33,854 bases of DNA from Liolophura sinensis (taxonomy: Eukaryota > Mollusca > Polyplacophora > Chitonida > Chitonidae): NCBI RefSeq assembly GCF_032854445.1, contig NC_088304.1, positions 16,469,850 to 16,503,703 on the forward strand, given 5' to 3'. Position 1 is the first letter of the stretch, and each line of letters begins with the position of its first letter. The notes below the pieces were generated by a model that saw only the letters and a list, made by a program, of their open reading frames with translations, searched no databases and had not been told where the DNA came from. Shown here piece by piece: positions 21,801 through 27,424 of the stretch. The translations under genes were made by a program, and so were the position numbers.

Positions 21801-22466
21801 AGTTGCGCATACTTCACTTCAGAGGTTAAGTGCTTGTCCCACCAGTATTAGCATACTGTAAGTATGGAACATCTTGTCTGGTGTCTTTGGCATTGTATTT
21901 CAGTGAGGTAGCATTATAAGTATTAATTGGGCCTGGCCTGCTACATGGAGACACTACACATATGATAATACAACTCAAGATATAACTGACAATTGATAGA
22001 CACCAATGTGACTTTCCATCTGTTCAAGTATATTACATCAGGTGCGTAAATTCAGTCTAGTAAATATATGCCTTGCCATAGGCATACCTTGTGTGAGAGT
22101 GCTGTGGCGAGAATTTGTCAGCATTGAAGTTTACAAAGCTCCTTGCGATTATCTCAACTAAGCATAAATGAACAACCTGCAGACAGTATTTTTATGACCT
22201 CTGTTTCATGAGTCAAAGTCTTTGATGAGTGTGATGTTGCAATTCAGCTCAAAATCTTGTGACGAATAGAATTTATATGACCAGTAAAATCCAATAAACC
22301 ATGAACCAATGAGCCAGTGATAATCCATGCATAATTGTACGATGCATTAAAAAATGTTTTTCACTTTTTTTCTTCAGAAATGGCCGAGAGACACAACGCC
22401 AAGCAAGTGTTGAATATTTCTCGTGAGCTGGTTTTGAGGTTGCAGACCCTCATTGACAATAAGTAA
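87..22466 (+). CDS. SGSM1/SGSM2: SGSM1/SGSM2-like RUN and TBC1 RabGAP, 3' part, 19 coding exons
   Basis: The joined exons are 87-154, 1399-1559, 2270-2407, 3236-3366, 7261-7328, 9408-9566, 10688-10807, 11698-11860, 12827-12891, 13665-13810, 14271-14339, 15367-16135, 17193-17269, 18242-18366, 19121-19203, 19797-19906, 20488-20584, 21527-21694 and 22378-22466. They form one open frame of 934 residues; base 87 ends a codon begun in an exon outside the window. The order is post-RUN linker (1-76), PH-like Rab-binding domain (about 95-260), variable linker (280-340), conserved helical segment (340-405) and TBC domain (about 410-905) split by an acidic insert (about 475-700). The TBC arginine finger is R731 in IDKDVQR and the glutamine finger is Q765 in YVQGM. 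Vertebrate SGSM proteins bind RAP and RAB proteins; RUTBC1 acts on Rab32/38, RUTBC2 on Rab36, and both bind Rab9. Activity here is inferred from the conserved fingers. The RUN domain, start codon and promoter lie upstream. I cannot separate SGSM1 from SGSM2; invertebrates often have one orthologue. Confidence 0.96.
155..1398. other. Intron, 1.2 kb, no gene seen
   Basis: AT-rich intron with homopolymer runs. Short open frames on both strands at 458-755 overlap one another and resemble no family I know. It ends in a T-rich tract and tttag acceptor at 1394-1398. I see no clear repeat. Confidence 0.7.
1399..1559 (+). CDS. SGSM1/SGSM2: SGSM exon 2: conserved [12 protein letters not shown] block
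   Basis: Acceptor tttag, donor gtgagc. Encodes [18 protein letters not shown], then [13 protein letters not shown] and a Gly/Pro/Ser-rich tail ending in LQVW. The block is strongly conserved in SGSM1/2. The exon has two bases plus 53 codons and leaves at phase 0. Confidence 0.95.
1560..2269. other. Intron, 0.7 kb, no gene seen
   Basis: AT-rich intron. The minus-strand open frame at 1654-1881 shows no recognisable domain and is probably chance. No repeat was recognised. Confidence 0.65.
2270..2407 (+). CDS. SGSM1/SGSM2: SGSM exon 3: [20 protein letters not shown]
   Basis: Acceptor tggcag, donor gtaagt, exactly 46 codons in phase 0/0. The first half is a variable Ser/Thr/Glu stretch. The second half contains EYVESLHQ and [12 protein letters not shown], an SGSM signature leading into the PH-like Rab-binding domain. 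Confidence 0.95.
2408..3235. other. Intron, 0.8 kb, no gene seen
   Basis: AT-rich sequence with no recognised repeat or gene. It ends at acceptor ttgcag before 3236. Confidence 0.65.
3236..3366 (+). CDS. SGSM1/SGSM2: SGSM exon 4: [20 protein letters not shown]
   Basis: Acceptor ttgcag, donor gtaacg (weak after +4). Encodes [13 protein letters not shown], then [13 protein letters not shown] and an acidic [10 protein letters not shown] tail. This is the first strand region of the PH-like Rab-binding domain (family PF12068). Leaves at phase 2. Confidence 0.95.
3853..3897. repeat. (TA)n(TG)n compound microsatellite
   Basis: About ten AT dinucleotides run into imperfect TG repeats with one GC interruption. 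Seen directly in the sequence. Confidence 0.95.
6281..6314. repeat. Foldback with 12 bp arms
   Basis: Left arm ttttgcctcggc (6281-6292) and right arm gctgaggcaaaa (6303-6314) pair at 11 of 12 positions around a ten-base A-rich loop. A third cctcggc lies at 6343-6349. It may be the core of a small inverted-repeat element; no outer boundaries are clear. Confidence 0.7.
6528..6745. repeat. 59 bp tandem repeat, about 3.5 copies
   Basis: Units begin with gatgctaagata at 6547, 6606, 6665 and 6724, exactly 59 bp apart. Copies 1 and 2 differ at few positions, copy 3 more, and the last is truncated after the aaacctgaaa motif. A partial copy precedes at about 6530. Confidence 0.93.
6790..7104. repeat. 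158 bp tandem duplication, copies apparently identical
   Basis: The block starting aacttttctttaatatac at 6790 recurs at 6948, ending in ctagttatt both times. Reading both copies side by side I see no difference over about 157 bp. That implies a very recent duplication or an assembly artefact. Confidence 0.95.
7261..7328 (+). CDS. SGSM1/SGSM2: SGSM exon 5: [20 protein letters not shown]
   Basis: Acceptor ttctag, donor gtgagt. The split codon AG|C gives Ser, followed by [14 protein letters not shown] and VYIHCHQQ. This is a core strand of the PH-like Rab-binding domain and a clear SGSM signature. Leaves at phase 1. Confidence 0.95.
7370..7820. repeat. 27 bp minisatellite maturing into 54 bp dimers
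   Basis: The basic unit is about 27 bp, of the form ctgaagtgtatatttggga plus eight bases. On the left the 27-mers are divergent, with small length changes. From about 7500 a 54 bp two-part unit repeats four to five times with few differences. Because 27 and 54 are multiples of three, both strands stay open (7345-7689 minus, 7455-7820 plus). The predicted Cys-rich and Tyr/Ser-rich peptides are by-products of the repeat, not supported genes. Confidence 0.93.
8163..8395. other. CpG-dense block of unknown origin in intron
   Basis: The 8268-8393 part holds about 12 CpG dinucleotides and is GC-rich, unlike the flanking AT-rich intron. Both strands are open for about 60 codons without a recognisable domain. 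It may be a young mobile-element fragment or a regulatory element. I see no clear terminal repeats. Confidence 0.4.
9023..9280 (+). mobile_element. tRNA-derived SINE, sense, 3'-truncated
   Basis: It begins with a tRNA-like head: A-box-like tagcactgctggtagagcg and B-box-like gggtcagtcctggg. A body follows with the palindrome AGGAAGTTgtAACTTCCT (9113-9130) and the block leading to ggaaatccgtcctgc. The same body occurs in reverse at 14682 and 31898. The 3' part with the cgttaaacc tail is missing, and I found no target-site duplication. Confidence 0.85.
9408..9566 (+). CDS. SGSM1/SGSM2: SGSM exon 6: [20 protein letters not shown]
   Basis: Acceptor gaaag, donor gtaaag. The frame that joins exon 5 gives P (split codon C|CG), [18 protein letters not shown], then [17 protein letters not shown] and PPLWSQRG. 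This is the end of the PH-like Rab-binding domain and very close to vertebrate SGSM. Two other frames are also open across the exon but lack family similarity. Leaves at phase 1. Confidence 0.95.
9567..10687. other. Intron, 1.1 kb, no gene seen
   Basis: Contains a short (CAAT)n run near 10433-10453. The open frame at 10220-10537 spans this run and resembles no family I know. Otherwise AT-rich. Confidence 0.65.
10433..10453. repeat. (CAAT)n microsatellite
   Basis: About five tandem CAAT units. Such tetranucleotides often mark SINE or LINE 3' tails, but no element body is recognised next to it. Confidence 0.85.
10688..10807 (+). CDS. SGSM1/SGSM2: SGSM exon 7: KVFPKLKRK and ATDYVFRVV
   Basis: Acceptor ttgtag, donor gtaagt. 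Encodes [15 protein letters not shown], then an acidic stretch and [17 protein letters not shown], matching the region after the Rab-binding domain. Enters and leaves at phase 1. Confidence 0.95.
10808..11697. other. Intron, 0.9 kb, no gene seen
   Basis: AT-rich, with A-runs near 11295 and a partial (AAAT)n-tailed element at 11509-11598 (listed). An open frame at 11523 runs into exon 8 in the correct frame only by intron read-through. Confidence 0.65.
11509..11598 (-). mobile_element. Internally deleted copy of (AAAT)n-tailed short retroelement
   Basis: The tail-side portion tgatttatttctttgat plus cggtgttttatgctgtactc is joined to the distal part aacccgcgacaatctgcagg. The central ggtgggaggaaac block seen at 20865 is missing. 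Orientation is inferred from the T-rich left end. Confidence 0.6.
11698..11860 (+). CDS. SGSM1/SGSM2: SGSM exon 8: variable linker
   Basis: Acceptor ttcag, donor gtcagt. Encodes [15 protein letters not shown], then a Ser/Arg/Gln-rich stretch ending in SKSSNHR. This linker is poorly conserved in the family, so the exon is supported mainly by splice signals and by phase fit (in 1, out 2) between conserved exons 7 and 9. Confidence 0.82.
11861..12826. other. Intron, 1.0 kb, no gene seen
   Basis: AT-rich. Open frames on both strands at 12082-12498 and 12644-12871 show no domain. It contains the small 11 bp array at 12381-12424. Confidence 0.65.
12381..12424. repeat. 11 bp tandem repeat, four imperfect units
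   Basis: Successive units tagcttgccca, tagcctgcctg, tggtttgcctg and tagcgtgtctg align at 11 bp spacing with one to four changes each. Confidence 0.75.
12827..12891 (+). CDS. SGSM1/SGSM2: SGSM exon 9: [17 protein letters not shown]
   Basis: Acceptor tttcag, donor gtaagt. Encodes R(split)[13 protein letters not shown] then IISRAFYG, with W completed in the next exon. This is the strongly conserved helical segment before the TBC domain. Confidence 0.95.
12892..13664. other. Intron, 0.8 kb, no gene seen
   Basis: AT-rich with no recognised repeat. Open frames at 13017-13223 and 13443-13834 overlap intron and exon without family similarity in their intronic part. Confidence 0.65.
13665..13810 (+). 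CDS. SGSM1/SGSM2: SGSM exon 10: [17 protein letters not shown]
   Basis: Acceptor gtcag, donor gtaagt. Encodes W(split)[28 protein letters not shown], then [17 protein letters not shown] hallmark segment of SGSM proteins immediately before the TBC domain. Leaves at phase 0. Confidence 0.95.
13811..14270. other. Intron, 0.46 kb, no gene seen
   Basis: AT-rich. It contains TACATGTA at 14054 and no recognised element. Confidence 0.65.
14271..14339 (+). CDS. SGSM1/SGSM2: SGSM exon 11: TBC domain start
   Basis: Acceptor ctcag, donor gtgagt, 23 codons in phase 0/0. Encodes [20 protein letters not shown] and RKA. The [15 protein letters not shown] motif is the entry of the TBC domain (the usual G-hydrophobic-R-x-x-x-W start). 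Confidence 0.95.
14340..15366. other. Intron, 1.0 kb, carrying an antisense SINE
   Basis: The SINE at 14682-14979 with its target-site duplications fills the centre (listed). The flanks are AT-rich with no gene seen. Confidence 0.7.
14669..14992 (-). mobile_element. 5'-truncated tRNA-derived SINE with 13 bp target-site duplication
   Basis: The direct repeat gttgtaaatggtg at 14669-14681 and 14980-14992 brackets the element. It reads in reverse: a GAGT repeat and tttaac tail on the left, the body, palindrome AGGAAGTTacAACTTCCT (14897-14914) and the B-box region on the right. The A-box end of the tRNA head is lost, as expected for 5' truncation. About 29 bp present in the 31898 copy are missing near 14793. 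Open frames here are repeat-derived. Confidence 0.9.
15367..16135 (+). CDS. SGSM1/SGSM2: SGSM exon 12: TBC N-lobe and long acidic Ser/Thr insert
   Basis: Acceptor tgacag, donor gttagt, 256 codons plus one base. It opens with [17 protein letters not shown]-like YEQTMSEWL and [11 protein letters not shown], the first TBC helices. An island [13 protein letters not shown] follows, which has a counterpart in vertebrate SGSM. The rest is a low-complexity Ser/Thr/Asp/Glu-rich insert ([24 protein letters not shown]) ending in ELESDLSG. The insert separates TBC helices and is probably disordered. If the donor is not used, an in-frame TAG at 16138 stops translation at once. The donor and the last ~20 coding bases belong to the intronic array that follows. 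Confidence 0.93.
16113..16745. repeat. 42-53 bp tandem array starting inside exon 12 and copying its donor
   Basis: Alternating units carry gttagaatcagatctatc, catcacagactatcatg and gatcttttgggttagtatc. The exon end gttagaatcagatctgtcgg plus donor gttagt matches the same units. Further gttagt hexamers occur at 16231, 16326, 16463 and 16558, and a gttact variant at 16695. The array thus spans the exon-intron border. Confidence 0.9.
16136..17192. other. Intron, 1.1 kb: donor-copy array then AT-rich DNA
   Basis: After the array, 16746-17192 is AT-rich with two tctgattggttg-like motifs (about 16795 and 16861) and a small palindrome CCTAATgaaATTAGG at about 17020-17034. No gene seen. Confidence 0.65.
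17193..17269 (+). CDS. SGSM1/SGSM2: SGSM exon 13: end of insert
   Basis: Acceptor attcag, donor gtaagt. Encodes [16 protein letters not shown], then [10 protein letters not shown]. Serine-rich and not well conserved; supported by splice sites and phase fit (in 1, out 0) between exons 12 and 14. Confidence 0.85.
17270..18241. other. Intron, 1.0 kb: 47 bp array then AT-rich DNA
   Basis: The array at 17313-17769 is listed separately. From 17770 to 18241 the sequence is AT-rich. The open frame at 17794-18084 has no recognisable domain. Confidence 0.65.
17313..17769. repeat. 47 bp minisatellite, about 9.5 copies, AATAAA in each
   Basis: Units starting aataaagtgtg occur at 17313, 17360, 17407, 17454 and so on every 47 bp to about 17736. 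Two types alternate, one with gatacatgtgtgt and one with gatatgtgtatat. No stop codon falls in two minus-strand frames, giving overlapping 166- and 169-residue repeat translations (17288-17788 and 17335-17844). These are not supported as genes. Confidence 0.95.
18242..18366 (+). CDS. SGSM1/SGSM2: SGSM exon 14: TBC arginine finger
   Basis: Acceptor tttcag, donor gtgagt. Encodes [20 protein letters not shown], then [18 protein letters not shown] and IMCT. IDKDVQR fits the TBC IxxDxxR motif, with R731 (window numbering) as the catalytic arginine that stabilises GTP hydrolysis on the Rab. Leaves at phase 2. Confidence 0.97.
18367..19120. other. Intron, 0.75 kb, ending in a mobile element
   Basis: AT-rich, with no gene seen before the element at about 18926-19092. 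The branch-point-like tgctgat and the tract ctctctgtttacag lie between the element and the exon. Confidence 0.65.
18926..19092 (-). mobile_element. (AAAT)n-tailed short retroelement next to exon 15
   Basis: The T-rich left end (tttatttatttatgtattt) is the reverse of an (AAAT)n tail. It is followed by gtgaagaatatttcactta, cggccagcagtatggtggga and aaacccacgaccatcc. The same order occurs at 20865 and 32776. The right end decays about 30 bp before the exon 15 acceptor. No target-site duplication found. Confidence 0.8.
19121..19203 (+). CDS. SGSM1/SGSM2: SGSM exon 15: TBC glutamine finger
   Basis: Acceptor tttacag, donor gtttgt (weak: no A at +3). Encodes T(split)[15 protein letters not shown], then [13 protein letters not shown]765 in YVQGM is the second catalytic residue of TBC RabGAPs. 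In phase 2, out phase 1; joining to exon 16 gives E in DDE, as in the family. Confidence 0.96.
19204..19796. other. Intron, 0.6 kb, no gene seen
   Basis: Less AT-rich than most introns here. The open frame at 19495-19758 resembles no family I know. No repeat recognised. Confidence 0.65.
19797..19906 (+). CDS. SGSM1/SGSM2: SGSM exon 16: [18 protein letters not shown]
   Basis: Acceptor tcacag, donor gtaatc. Encodes [18 protein letters not shown], then [20 protein letters not shown] near-invariant TBC segment in SGSM proteins. Leaves at phase 0. Confidence 0.97.
19907..20487. other. Intron, 0.58 kb, no gene seen
   Basis: Contains an (AT)n microsatellite at 20334-20357. Otherwise nothing recognised. 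Confidence 0.7.
20334..20357. repeat. (AT)n microsatellite
   Basis: About twelve uninterrupted AT dinucleotides. Confidence 0.95.
20488..20584 (+). CDS. SGSM1/SGSM2: SGSM exon 17: [20 protein letters not shown]
   Basis: Acceptor tttcag, donor gtgaga. Encodes [16 protein letters not shown], then [16 protein letters not shown]. Typical C-terminal TBC helices. Leaves at phase 1. Confidence 0.97.
20809..21526. repeat. 62 bp tandem array with acceptor-like motif in each unit
   Basis: Units with accatagataatgggatgaa, then tgtattttcagaacactac, recur at exactly 62 bp (ccatag at 21051, 21113, 21175, 21237, 21299). One earlier unit (20809-20864) lies before the inserted element. More divergent units continue at about 21362 (tgtgttttcaaaagg) and 21430 (tgtattgtcagaatgc). 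The final tgtattgtattttcag at 21511-21526 is the real acceptor of exon 18. Confidence 0.88.
20855..21054 (-). mobile_element. (AAAT)n-tailed short retroelement inserted in the 62 bp array
   Basis: The element body is about 20865-21042. A near-perfect direct repeat, gcagtatcat (20855-20864) and gcagtaccat (21045-21054), flanks it. The T-rich left end reads in reverse as an (AAAT)n tail preceded by a gtgtaaaacatcg motif. It includes the block ggtgggaggaaactgggcag. This is the longest copy in the window. Confidence 0.85.
21527..21694 (+). CDS. SGSM1/SGSM2: SGSM exon 18: C-terminal TBC helices
   Basis: Acceptor tattttcag, donor gtgagc. Encodes [20 protein letters not shown], then [18 protein letters not shown] and [13 protein letters not shown]. 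Strong SGSM identity. Enters and leaves at phase 1. Confidence 0.97.
21695..22377. other. Intron, 0.68 kb, no gene seen
   Basis: AT-rich with no recognised repeat. An AATAAA occurs near 22293 without other support. Confidence 0.65.
22378..22466 (+). CDS. SGSM1/SGSM2: SGSM exon 19: last coding exon and stop
   Basis: Acceptor cttcag after a T-rich tract. Encodes [20 protein letters not shown], then RLQTLIDNK and TAA at 22464-22466. The ending LIxNK is typical of SGSM proteins, so the C-terminus is natural. Confidence 0.97.
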
Positions 22467-22512
22467 TGAAGGGTGCAACTCCTGAAGACCATCCATTCCG
22501 GTGACACAGGGA

Positions 22513-23135
22513 TAATGGCTACTGAATAGAAAGTGGCTGCCCTTCATATGTGGGTGGTGGCTACTGAGTAGAAAGTGGCTTCCCTTTATATGGTGGTAAT
22601 GGCTACTGAAAAGAAAATGGCTTCCCTTGATATATGGACGTTGTGGCTACTGAACAGATAGTACATTCCCTTCATATGGGGGTGGTGGCTACTGAACAGA
22701 TAATGGCTGCCCTGAATATGGAGGTTATGGCTACTGAACAGATAGTGCGTGCCCTTGATGTAGGGGTGGTGGATACTGAACAGATAATGGCTGCCCTGCG
22801 TATGGATGTTGTGGCTACTGAACAGATAGTGCATTCCCTTTATATAGGGTGGTGGCTACTGAACAGATAGTGCATTCCTTTTCATATGGGGGTGGTGGCT
22901 ACTGAACCGATAGTGCATTTTTTAACATATGGGGGTGGTGGCTACTGAACAGGTAGTGCATTCCTTTTCATATGGGGGTGGTGGCTACTGAACAAATAAT
23001 GGCTGCCCTGAATATGGAGGTGGCAGCTACTGAACAGATAATGGCTTCCCTTCATATGGGGGTGGTGGCTACTGAACAGATAATGGCTTCCCTTCATATG
23101 GGGTGGTGGCTACTGAACAGATAGTGGCTTCCCTT
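22513..23135. repeat. 42 bp minisatellite in presumed 3' UTR, about 15 copies
   Basis: Units of the form ggctactgaacagataatgg, then cttcccttcatatgggggt, repeat at 42 bp (actgaa at 22691, 22733, 22775). It starts about 50 bp after the stop codon. The period of 14 codons keeps both strands open (22586-22834 minus, 22634-22870 plus); no gene is inferred. Confidence 0.92.
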
Positions 23136-24883
23136 CTTTTGGAAAATATCTCATTGTGTCAATTGTTGGTGTTGTAACTTTGGAGAATTTAGACATCTGT
23201 TGTAGACATTGGTGCATTTAAGCTTCTGAAAACCCACTTCATATCCTAGTTTTAGTGTCAAAAAGTGTGAAATTGAAAATGTACTTGTGAGCTTTGAACT
23301 GCTATTTAATGAGTCAGAAACAAATGAAGGAGCTTTACTCATGACACTCTCCATCGTGTATACTCAGTTTTTTTAAAGTTCCCCTCTCAAGAGTTTTTTA
23401 TCTTTTTTTCTTTCAAGAAATATTTTATAGGAGTAACTAGATTCCATGTTGGTATGCAACATTTTTCTTGATTTATTGTGTATTTTAGATTTTTTGTCAA
23501 CTACTCACAGTTCAACATTTATGTGAATGTATAGGTACTATTTTTTACAAAGGCTGTAAGCCCCAAAGCCAAACATATGTAAAATACAAATATTTAATGT
23601 TTGTGATAACTGCTCTTTGATGATCAGTAACGTAGCAAGATTACATGTATGTTACTCAAGAAAACAGAAGACTTTAGATTGTTTACTTCAACCAAGATTC
23701 ATACACAGTTAGTGAAGCTGATATTTAAAACAAATTTTAATGTCTTAATTATTCCAGTTGTTTATTACCTTAATTTAATATCTAAGTGTACTTTAGTTCA
23801 GCATTTAAGCTTCAAGGCAGCTGAAATTTCAAGGCATACGTGAAGAATTTTTAAATTCTGCAGAATTTTAAATTGTGATACACGAACCAAATGAAGATGA
23901 TAATTTATTGTTTTACAACTTTTTGACTAGAATTTTGAACTGTTTTCGTACTTACATCGCAGAAAGGTTAAACAGGCATTTATTCAATTAAACTTCATAG
24001 ATTTAAACAGCTACTTTTATTACTCTGAGTTCATGCTATTTCATTTCACGGGGATATCCTTGTATAACATCAAGTAGAAGTGTCTGATATATGTGTAGCA
24101 TACATAAGATTGAATTTGATCAGCGTAATTTTATTTATAGATCAATCTGGAACTGTTTTAAACTTTGCATTTCTGAAACTCACTGCACAGCTTAAAGCTA
24201 CATGTATTTTTAATATGTAAATTTGTTGTGAATTCCAAGAAAGCACACTGATATCTCTTATTGTTTGCATGTTGATTTAACAAAAAATTGATTATTTATC
24301 TGTATGTTTGTTTGCATAGTGCTGTTTTTACTTTTGTTGTATGGACTCAAGGTTTCCGCCTAGTTTACTTGAATGTTGATCAATGTAAATAGAACTATCT
24401 TTGTTGAAAATGAAAACATTTACACCACCTAAGCGCACTGTTTCTCATGGAAAATGTCAAGGCCATCTCTGTGATCTGTCTGCCTGTTTCACTAAACAGT
24501 TAAATTTGATTCATAAAAACCTTAAAAGACAAAACAGGGCAAAGAACCCTTTTGGGAGAAACATCAGTCTTTCAGCGAATTTTGTTATAGCAAAAAAATC
24601 TTAAAGAATGTATTTCGAGTTAAAATTCTCAAAAGGGTTCTGGCGTTTCGATGCAGGTGGCAGTGAAATGTACATTCATTTTGCACAAAGTTAAATTTAT
24701 TTACTTCTTTTTATTTATCTTATTATTGTGAATTGTTTGGTGTATAACCTACGGACTAAAAATATTTTCAGCTTCCTGCAAAAAGACAAGTGACATAAAT
24801 TGGCTCATAGTTGTGCTAACATTTTATAATTTTGAATATTCATTTATCATTCCAGAGTCGTGTTATAATAGGTACACGTATGT

Positions 24884-24902
24884 AAAAAAAAAAAAAAAAA
24901 AA
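24884..24902. repeat. Poly(A) run, 19 A
   Basis: An uninterrupted run. No AATAAA lies just before it and no retrocopy body is recognised, so its origin is unclear. Confidence 0.95.
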
Positions 24903-26997
24903 GTGAACAGAGGACTGTATATTTATCTAATTTGTTTGGTATATTTGTTTGAAGTTTTTTTGTAGTCATACTATGTGCATACAGTCATAACATGTGCTAA
25001 GTCATAACATGCGCATATGTTTTTACTTCGTGCATGTAGTCTTACTTTGTGCATATATATTTAGTCATACTTGAACTGAAACTGTCTCATTTCGTGGTCA
25101 TTTTTGTGTGTATGTGTGAATTGTCAGCAGTGAGTAGTCTTACTAACATATCAGCTGCACTTTTGTTTACATTATTGGCTTGTCATAAAAATGTATTTGT
25201 TTTATATGAATACACCCCCATGAATTCTTTACACTAGTACTTTCTTTCTAGCACAATTTTGGATTTGTGTTTTTGTTGTTTATTTATATAATGTACATAT
25301 ATCTATTTCTGAAAAACAACATCTCTCAATTTTACATTTTTATGTACAATCATAATTTATTCCACAGCTTTTACATGCTTTGATGAACTTTTACTAGTTT
25401 CCGTATGGCAGCTGTGTGTTGTACCACCGAGGGTTTTACAATCTTGTGTCCTTTTTTCCTTTATTTAACAAATTGTTTTCCATGCATATTTAATCTGCTT
25501 ACAGTTATGTAAATGAAGTACACTCTATCTGTATCTTGTTCAACCAATCAGTGAAGCAGATCTGCTTCAGATAATTGAGACTAGGTGATTGATGCTGTAG
25601 TACTGTTTTGACTCGCTCACCCAGTTTGTCACTTTTTTCTTCATACTTCTTTATTGGTTGATGAAGCATTTTGACCTTCCTTATCATATTTTGATTAGTC
25701 AAAGGATTGTATATCATACTTACCTTCTGACATTTGATTGGACAGTAGAAGTAATTTACCTGATTTGATAGAGTCATATGTTATTCCCGTATTCATGAAA
25801 CAAGCATGACTCTGGCTGTAAATTACACATCGGTTCTATCTGAGAGAAAATCCTGTCATATTTACTTTTTCCAAAGCTTATGTACTAAAACCTGTAAACT
25901 ACATGTGTTCAGCAGGGGTGGGTGTGGTTTCGTGCACACTGTTAATGTATTTCACATCAACTTTAATAGCTTCTTTCAGGCGACACTCTTTCTTTGATTC
26001 TGATTGATTCGTCCACATTATAGGGCCTTAAAGAGTATGTTTTGCTTCTTATTTTTTTTTTTTGAAGTTTGATTCAATTTTTTCTACAAGTGCATTTTTT
26101 ACAAGTCAAACTTTAGGTGGCATACAATAGTTCCGTTGTTGTGTATGTGATTTTGTGTACAATCCCTGTTATACTAGTTTCTGTTAGTCAGAACAGCCCC
26201 ATGGTCAGTATTCATCTACAGATATATACATCATTGGCTAGGAAGGAGTGATATATGGGAGGTGGAAAAGTGTTGTTTTGTTTTTTTCTTTAACAAATGT
26301 TGACAAATTTAGCACACCCCAGTATTGATAGTGATGGTCATGCAGGATACAGAGCTGATTATGAGAAAATTAAGCAACCAGGCAAACAGTTGTGGGAGGA
26401 CCATTTCAGCACAGATCACATTAGATTTTGAAAAGATTTGACGTCATGGAAACCATACTGTCAAATATACATACTTGTATATTCTAAATTTTAGGCATCA
26501 TCATGTTGAATGAAAAGAGATCTATACATGTGGTTATAATTCACATGTATGTAACAAACTTGTTACTGGAATCGGAAAAATGTATTAAATTAAAAGTTTT
26601 TAAGCTCTGATGAATCTCCAAGGGCTTAATTGTTGAAGAAGTGTCAGTTAAACTTTTATCTTTTGGCCTTAAACCTCTTTAATGAGCAGTATAATTATTT
26701 ATTATGGCCTTATCATAAGGTACATGTTAATAGTTTACACAATGGCAATTGTGTCATTGTGACCAATCAGTCTGTTACTCACGACGTAATTAGCCAATCA
26801 AATCAAGATATGTGTCATAGAGCACACAAAATGAATCAACCAGTCGAACAAAAGTTTACTCCCTAGATTTATCCTTATGCAACAGTTTATGTCCCCCCCC
26901 CTCCCCACCACCACCACCCTACATCTATCACTGAACAGTGGTGTAAACATGTATAGCATTGTAGATTACATTAGACTGTTGTGTATAGTTTATGCAA

Positions 26998-27003
26998 AAT
27001 AAA
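26998..27003 (+). other. Candidate polyadenylation signal AATAAA for SGSM
   Basis: The first clear sense AATAAA after the stop codon that I noticed. An A-run follows about 20 bp downstream (27023-27033). That would imply a 3' UTR of about 4.5 kb. Other sense AATAAA lie at 29809, 30104, 30728 and 31430, so the true end is uncertain. Confidence 0.25.
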
Positions 27004-27424
27004 TACAAGAACTGATAACTTCAAAAAAAAAAGAAACATGTACAGTATCTATAAATATATACGCGCACATATATACATATATAAATATGAATTCTTGCTG
27101 TGTATACCTACAGATATATTTTTGTGATGTGGTGTAAATAGTCAGAAATGTTTTACGTTTTGTAGACATGAAGATATTGCGCTGAGATGTGGGCAGAAAG
27201 CTGTTGAGAGGTTATGAACTGTGAATACATGCCCTTTCTCTGACACTGTGGGATGTGTGTAGCCACTGCTGGGTATCATCTACACATGCATATTCTCATA
27301 CATGTTTACGATTTTACATTTGATAGGCCTAACAATCCTGTTACGTCACTTAAAACACAGCATTATTTTATACGGTAACATGCAGGCACTGTAAGGCTCT
27401 GTTGATATTCACTCAAGTTTGAAT

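Larger units (their letters stand above)
23136..27424. other. AT-rich 3' UTR and/or intergenic DNA, no gene supported
   Basis: No coding exon is recognised. It holds a 19-A run (24884-24902), a C-rich tract (26893-26919), several CCAAT/ATTGG motifs (about 25540-25740 and 26760-26800) and short open frames without domains. The SGSM transcript probably ends somewhere here. Confidence 0.6.

Noticed and set aside
24884-24902. Processed pseudogene or SGSM cleavage site at the poly(A) run
   Set aside because: No AATAAA lies at the usual distance and no retrocopy body or target-site duplication was seen.
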